From Halanaerobiales bacterium (lineage in GTDB: Bacteria; Bacillota_F; Halanaerobiia; Halanaerobiales; DTU029), in NCBI GenBank assembly GCA_016278415.1, contig JADQBV010000200.1:3922-13612 (forward strand): a DNA stretch of 9,691 nt, written 5' to 3'. Positions 6,047 through 9,691 of this stretch are shown here, piece after piece. The translations under genes and the position numbers were made by a program. Every line of letters starts with the position of its first letter. Positions within the stretch are counted from its first letter, which is position 1. The notes beneath the pieces were generated by a model, which was given only the letters and a program-made list of their open reading frames with translations, had not been told where the DNA came from and ran no database searches.

Positions 6047-8706
6047 TCAATTAAGCACACTTTTTCTTTTTTTTCTTCCAGATGTGGCTCCTTTGTTTCA
6101 TATTCCATAAGACCTTGTTTTATAATACGAATAAGTTCATCAGGGTTTTTTTCGTAAAAACAGACTATTACATCACCTGGTCTAGCTTTATGTAAAGCTG
6201 TTTCTAAAGCCTCACTTTCTTTTGCTATATAAGAATACTGTCCACTAAAATGACAATTTTTAAGTCCTTTGCTTATTAATGATGAAACTTCACCAGGTTC
6301 TCTCCCCCTTAAATCTTGGTCTTCTTTTAAATATACAACATCTAGATACTTAGCTACAGTTTCCCCGGCTTTTACAATCAATTGATCACTCCGATCCCCC
6401 GGAACACCAACAACACCAATTAATCTTTCATATTGTAAATTTTCCATGAATGTTAATACCTCTTCAAAGCCAGCAGGGTTATGACCGTAATCTAATATTA
6501 CCTTTAAACCTATACTTTGAAATACATTCAATCTTCCAATATTATCACTACAATCATTTCCAAAGGACATTAATTCTTTTATAATATACTTATTATTAAT
6601 ACCCAGACTAATAGCCACTGACGCTGCCGCCAATACATTCTCAATATTGTGTTTAGCAATACCATTAAAGGCTATCGGTATCCTTCTAATATCTTTAAAT
6701 ATGGTTTCTTTGAATTTTTCCTTTTGGTATATTATGTTATTTCCTTCAATATAAACAGCTTCTCCACCATTGTTACAATGATTATAAATATTAGCATTAT
6801 TACTTTTTTGAGAAAAGAATATTACAGGTGCTGAGGCTCTATCCGCCAGTTTAAATACGGTTTTATCGTCCGCATTCAAGATACATCTCCCTGTTTTTCT
6901 TACAGTTTCAATTATTAATGATTTAACATCTGCTAGGTCCTCAATTGTTTCGATTCCATGTACACCAAGATGGTCTTCTGATATATTAATAATAACACCT
7001 ATATCACTCTCTTGATAGCCTAAACCTTCTCGAAGAATACCTCCACGAGCAGTTTCCAGTAAGGCGATATCTATAAGAGGGTCTTTAAGTAAGGTTCTTG
7101 CACTAATAGGACCCGTATTATCACCAGATATAATGCAATGATTATTTACATAAGTCCCATCTGTAGTAGTAAAACCTACATTATCATATTCATTTTTAAA
7201 AATCCTGGCCAAAATGCGTGTAGTTGTAGTTTTGCCATTAGTTCCAGTTATAGAAATTACAGGTATCCTGCCATTATCATTAGGAAATAAGTATTTAATA
7301 ATTTCATCAGCAACATTTCTACTTTCACCTATTAATGGATGGTGGTGCATTCTAATTCCAGGTGCGGCATTAACCTCAATGATAGCTCCATCCTGTTGTA
7401 GTAATGGTACTCGTATATCTTTTGCAATTATATCAATACCTGCAATGTCGAGACCTATTACCCTTGCAGCCCTTACTGCCAATTCAGCATTACTAGGGTG
7501 AACTTGAGCAGTTATATCTCTTGCAGTACCACCAGTACTTAAATTACCGTTATATCTTAAATGTACTATTTGACCCTTGTCGGGGATTGTGTCGATAGTA
7601 TAACCCTGTTCATACAGATATTTACTAACTATATCATCAATATATATACGAGTAAGAGGCTTTTCATGACCTCCTCCTCTATATGGAGAATTATTAATAT
7701 GATCAATTAGTTTTTTTATTGTATTTTTACCATCACCGATGACATGTGGTGGGGTTCGCTCTGCTGCTGCAACTAGGTGATTATTTACAACTAATAAACG
7801 ATAATCTTTACCTCCTATATATTCTTCAACAATTATCTTATCACTATAGTTTTTGGCTTGATAAAAAGCTCTCTTTAGGTCATACCAGTTATTAATATAC
7901 AGACCTACACCATTACCATGATTACAGTTATATGGCTTAACAACTAAAGGAGAGCCTAATTTACTTATTAATTCCTTAAGCTCACCAGCCTTTTCGACAA
8001 TAAACCCTCTAGGGACAGGCAGACCAGAACTCTTAAGTATCTTATTTGTCTGTAATTTATTACAAGCGATATCTACGGAAACACAGGAAGTTTCAGAAGT
8101 AATAGTTGCTGCAATCCTCTTTTGTTTTTTACCATAACCTAATTGATAAAGGCAAGAATCTTTATCGATGGGTATAATAGGCACATCTCTTTTAGCTGCA
8201 GATTCAAGTAATGCACTTGTACTGGGGCCAATCCCATGTTTACTAATTATTATATCCAATTCTTTATTTATCCTCTCAATAATAAAACCTAGCTCATTAC
8301 CATTACATAAATTTTCTACCATTTCGACTGCTCCTTGAAAAGCAAACAAGGCTACTTCCTCAACAATAAATTCTACTACAATATTATATCTTGATTCCTG
8401 TAACCAGCGGGTCTTCCCATAATATACATCATTTCCATGTAAAGTCTGTAATTCCAAACACAGATGTTCCATAATATGTCCAAGATAGGTGCCTTCCTCT
8501 AGTCTTGTAACAAATCCACCTTTTCTCCCTAGTGAACAGGTGTGATCATAAAGACCAGGAAAATGTTCAAGTAAAGATTTATTAAAGCCACTTATTTCTC
8601 TGCTTTCTATTTGATCGAAATTTCCTAGATCTAATATTATTTCCATAATCGGTGTATATGAATAAATATTAGGTCCATTCATAAATCGATATGATATAAT
8701 CTCCAT
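6043..8706 (-). CDS. cphA: Cyanophycin synthetase
   Basis: Cytoplasmic ATP-dependent polymerase that adds aspartate and then arginine to build the storage polymer cyanophycin. The 887 residues match full-length CphA1 and show all three regions. The N-terminal domain (about 1-160) contains HIMEH (77-81). The ATP-grasp domain (about 205-470) has VVKPYN with K257, VEEYIGGKDYR (293-303) and the metal-binding IIEVNAAPG (442-450). The Mur-ligase-like domain (about 480-887) has the P-loop ITGTNGKTTTT (486-496), NIENVLAAASVA (688-699) and LDYGHNP (738-744). Active-site motifs look intact in both ligase domains, so this is not the truncated CphA2 type. AGGGGG (8714-8719) is 7 nt before the ATG at 8706. 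It follows cphB by 36 nt in an operon. A strong downstream terminator is absent; only the weak hairpin at 5978-5998 follows. Confidence 0.97.
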   Translation of the reverse strand: MEIISYRFMNGPNIYSYTPIMEIILDLGNFDQIESREISGFNKSLLEHFPGLYDHTCSLGRKGGFVTRLEEGTYLGHIMEHLCLELQTLHGNDVYYGKTRWLQESRYNIVVEFIVEEVALFAFQGAVEMVENLCNGNELGFIIERINKELDIIISKHGIGPSTSALLESAAKRDVPIIPIDKDSCLYQLGYGKKQKRIAATITSETSCVSVDIACNKLQTNKILKSSGLPVPRGFIVEKAGELKELISKLGSPLVVKPYNCNHGNGVGLYINNWYDLKRAFYQAKNYSDKIIVEEYIGGKDYRLLVVNNHLVAAAERTPPHVIGDGKNTIKKLIDHINNSPYRGGGHEKPLTRIYIDDIVSKYLYEQGYTIDTIPDKGQIVHLRYNGNLSTGGTARDITAQVHPSNAELAVRAARVIGLDIAGIDIIAKDIRVPLLQQDGAIIEVNAAPGIRMHHHPLIGESRNVADEIIKYLFPNDNGRIPVISITGTNGKTTTTRILARIFKNEYDNVGFTTTDGTYVNNHCIISGDNTGPISARTLLKDPLIDIALLETARGGILREGLGYQESDIGVIINISEDHLGVHGIETIEDLADVKSLIIETVRKTGRCILNADDKTVFKLADRASAPVIFFSQKSNNANIYNHCNNGGEAVYIEGNNIIYQKEKFKETIFKDIRRIPIAFNGIAKHNIENVLAAASVAISLGINNKYIIKELMSFGNDCSDNIGRLNVFQSIGLKVILDYGHNPAGFEEVLTFMENLQYERLIGVVGVPGDRSDQLIVKAGETVAKYLDVVYLKEDQDLRGREPGEVSSLISKGLKNCHFSGQYSYIAKESEALETALHKARPGDVIVCFYEKNPDELIRIIKQGLMEYETKEPHLEEKKEKVCLID

Positions 8707-8742
8707 TCTAATACCCCCTGTATCATAACCTTTTACATGCTA

Positions 8743-9555
8743 TTATTGTGGTAATATTATTCCCCTGTTTCTTAGACTATATTTATAATTAGCAGGTAAT
8801 ATATGAACTTTTACATCTAATAACGCTAAAGGTTGCTTGTTCTTAATCTCTGAAATGTTGCTATATGTAATACTCCTCCCATCTACTACTGTTACAGTAT
8901 TACTACCCCTTACAACAAAAAAACCATCAGGGCTTATTTCAATTGCAGTATCTTCGTCTATACCAATACCCAATATATAGGGATTATAGGCTATCGCCAT
9001 CATTAGACGGTTAATCCTTCCCCTCTGTGCGAAATGCTGATCAATTATAACCTCTTCTAAAAGACCTAAGCCTGAAGCTAGATTTACACTATCTAGCTGC
9101 GGACTATCATCACCATGGCCACCTACTATCATAATATCACTAACCACTGAAGCGCCGGCACTTGTACCAGCTACAATTGCCCCGGCTTCATAGACTTTTT
9201 TGAGACTTTCACTAATTCTGGAACCACCAAATATACTTGTAATTCTTAACTGATCTCCACCAGTAAAAAAAATACCACTTGCATTTTCTATCAACTTACA
9301 ATTTTCCTTATTTGAAGCCTTCTCCCTATTATCAATATTTAATACTTTTACACTATCTATACCCAAATCTTTGAATATATGCTGATAGTCTAGACCAACA
9401 CTTTCTGGCTCGGTAGTAGCAGAGGTAAGTATAACTAGATATGAATTTTTTTCACTAACTAATTCACTATACCTTTTTAGTATTTCTCTATGACCATCTT
9501 TATCCTCTGAACCACCTATTAATAAAAGAGAACCCCTAATCTTTTCTCCCAACAT
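8743..9555 (-). CDS. cphB: Cyanophycinase
   Basis: Serine peptidase of family S51 that cuts cyanophycin into beta-Asp-Arg dipeptides. The 270-residue length is normal for the cytoplasmic form and there is no signal peptide. The nucleophile S132 lies in GTSAGA (130-135), the catalytic histidine is H174, and the substrate pocket residues D172, Q173, R178, R180 and R183 are in DQHFAQRGRINR (172-183). TGGDQLR (98-104) and GIGIDEDTA (196-204) are also family motifs. The ATG at 9555 has a strong AAGGAGG (9560-9566) only 4 nt upstream, a tight spacing; the next codon, TTG, would be better spaced, but ATG is still preferred. It is first in the cphB-cphA operon. Its leader contains a diverged copy of the repeat, so any promoter lies within or beyond that copy; none is clear. 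Confidence 0.96.
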   Translation of the reverse strand: MLGEKIRGSLLLIGGSEDKDGHREILKRYSELVSEKNSYLVILTSATTEPESVGLDYQHIFKDLGIDSVKVLNIDNREKASNKENCKLIENASGIFFTGGDQLRITSIFGGSRISESLKKVYEAGAIVAGTSAGASVVSDIMIVGGHGDDSPQLDSVNLASGLGLLEEVIIDQHFAQRGRINRLMMAIAYNPYILGIGIDEDTAIEISPDGFFVVRGSNTVTVVDGRSITYSNISEIKNKQPLALLDVKVHILPANYKYSLRNRGIILPQ

Positions 9556-9571
9556 TACCCCTCCTTATTAC

Positions 9572-9691
9572 AAATCTCCTTGAATTCTCTTAACCCTGCT
9601 ACTAAATTCTCTCCCTTATATGATTTGCGAGTAGCAGTAAGCCCCAGGATTTGTTCCTCTAAGTTTCAGTACAACCTTCTGAAACTAAGAA
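9572..9691 (+). repeat. Diverged single copy (copy 3) of the structured repeat, cut by the window edge
   Basis: About 118 nt (9572-9689) align over their whole length with the units of the other arrays and in the same orientation. Stem 1 pairs CTGCTACT (9596-9603) with AGTAGCAG (9630-9637). Stem 2 pairs 9659-9669 with 9679-9689 around a 9-nt loop. The linker between the stems (9639-9658) keeps 17 of 20 bases. Both stems are fully kept although single bases differ from the other arrays. The copy abuts the cphB ribosome site and probably forms part of the cphB leader. Whether more units follow to the right is not visible. Confidence 0.82.

Noticed and set aside
6649..7501. Plus-strand open frames opposite cphA
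   Set aside because: They are shadows of the cphA coding frame and have no independent support.
9556..9675. Short coding gene on the minus strand ending in TAATG overlap with cphB
   Set aside because: The frame is open for about 35 codons and its TAA overlaps the cphB ATG, but it contains no ATG, GTG or TTG start after the in-frame TGA upstream, and it lies within the diverged repeat.

Overview
The window is AT-rich DNA that looks like a low-G+C Gram-positive anaerobe (Clostridia or Halanaerobiia-like Firmicutes). The reasons are the MerR-type GlnR plus alpha-type glutamine synthetase pair, an ECF-type vitamin transporter S-component, strong AGGAGG-type ribosome sites, near-consensus sigma-A promoters, and close protein matches to Firmicute families. 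The lineage is an inference; no rRNA or other marker is present. All genes except one lie on the minus strand.

Layout from left to right. Positions 1-174 hold the end of a tandem array of a 119-bp structured repeat. It runs into the 3' end of an ECF transporter S-component gene (158-667, minus) that has its own promoter. Next is the nitrogen-assimilation operon glnR-glnA (2637 down to 945, minus), with a consensus promoter and a strong terminator. Diverging from glnR is a plus-strand gene for a duplicated P-loop ATPase of unknown function (2862-3950), which ends at a perfect bidirectional hairpin terminator. A second array with two identical 118-bp units (4014-4261) follows and overlaps the 3' end of a MobA-like nucleotidyltransferase gene (4245-5003, minus). 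Then come ispE (5070-5954, minus) with its own promoter, cyanophycin synthetase cphA (6043-8706, minus) and cyanophycinase cphB (8743-9555, minus). A third, diverged copy of the repeat (about 9572-9691) abuts the cphB ribosome-binding site and reaches the window edge.

Functionally, cphB and cphA form a make-and-break pair for cyanophycin, an Asp-Arg polymer that stores nitrogen. glnR-glnA controls ammonium assimilation about 4 kb away. ispE belongs to the non-mevalonate isoprenoid pathway and seems to be a neighbour rather than a functional partner.

The most unusual element is the repeat family. It has two conserved stems, and both stems contain positions where the two arms change together between arrays. 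Copies within an array are identical (over the 55 bp visible in array 1) while the arrays differ from each other. In two unrelated genes the repeat supplies the last codons and the stop codon in the same frame. I do not recognise this repeat as a named family. No insertion sequence, CRISPR array, tRNA, rRNA or riboswitch is visible. No gene-free stretch exceeds 300 bases; the two longest (668-944 and 3951-4244) are covered by the promoter, palindrome, terminator and repeat entries.
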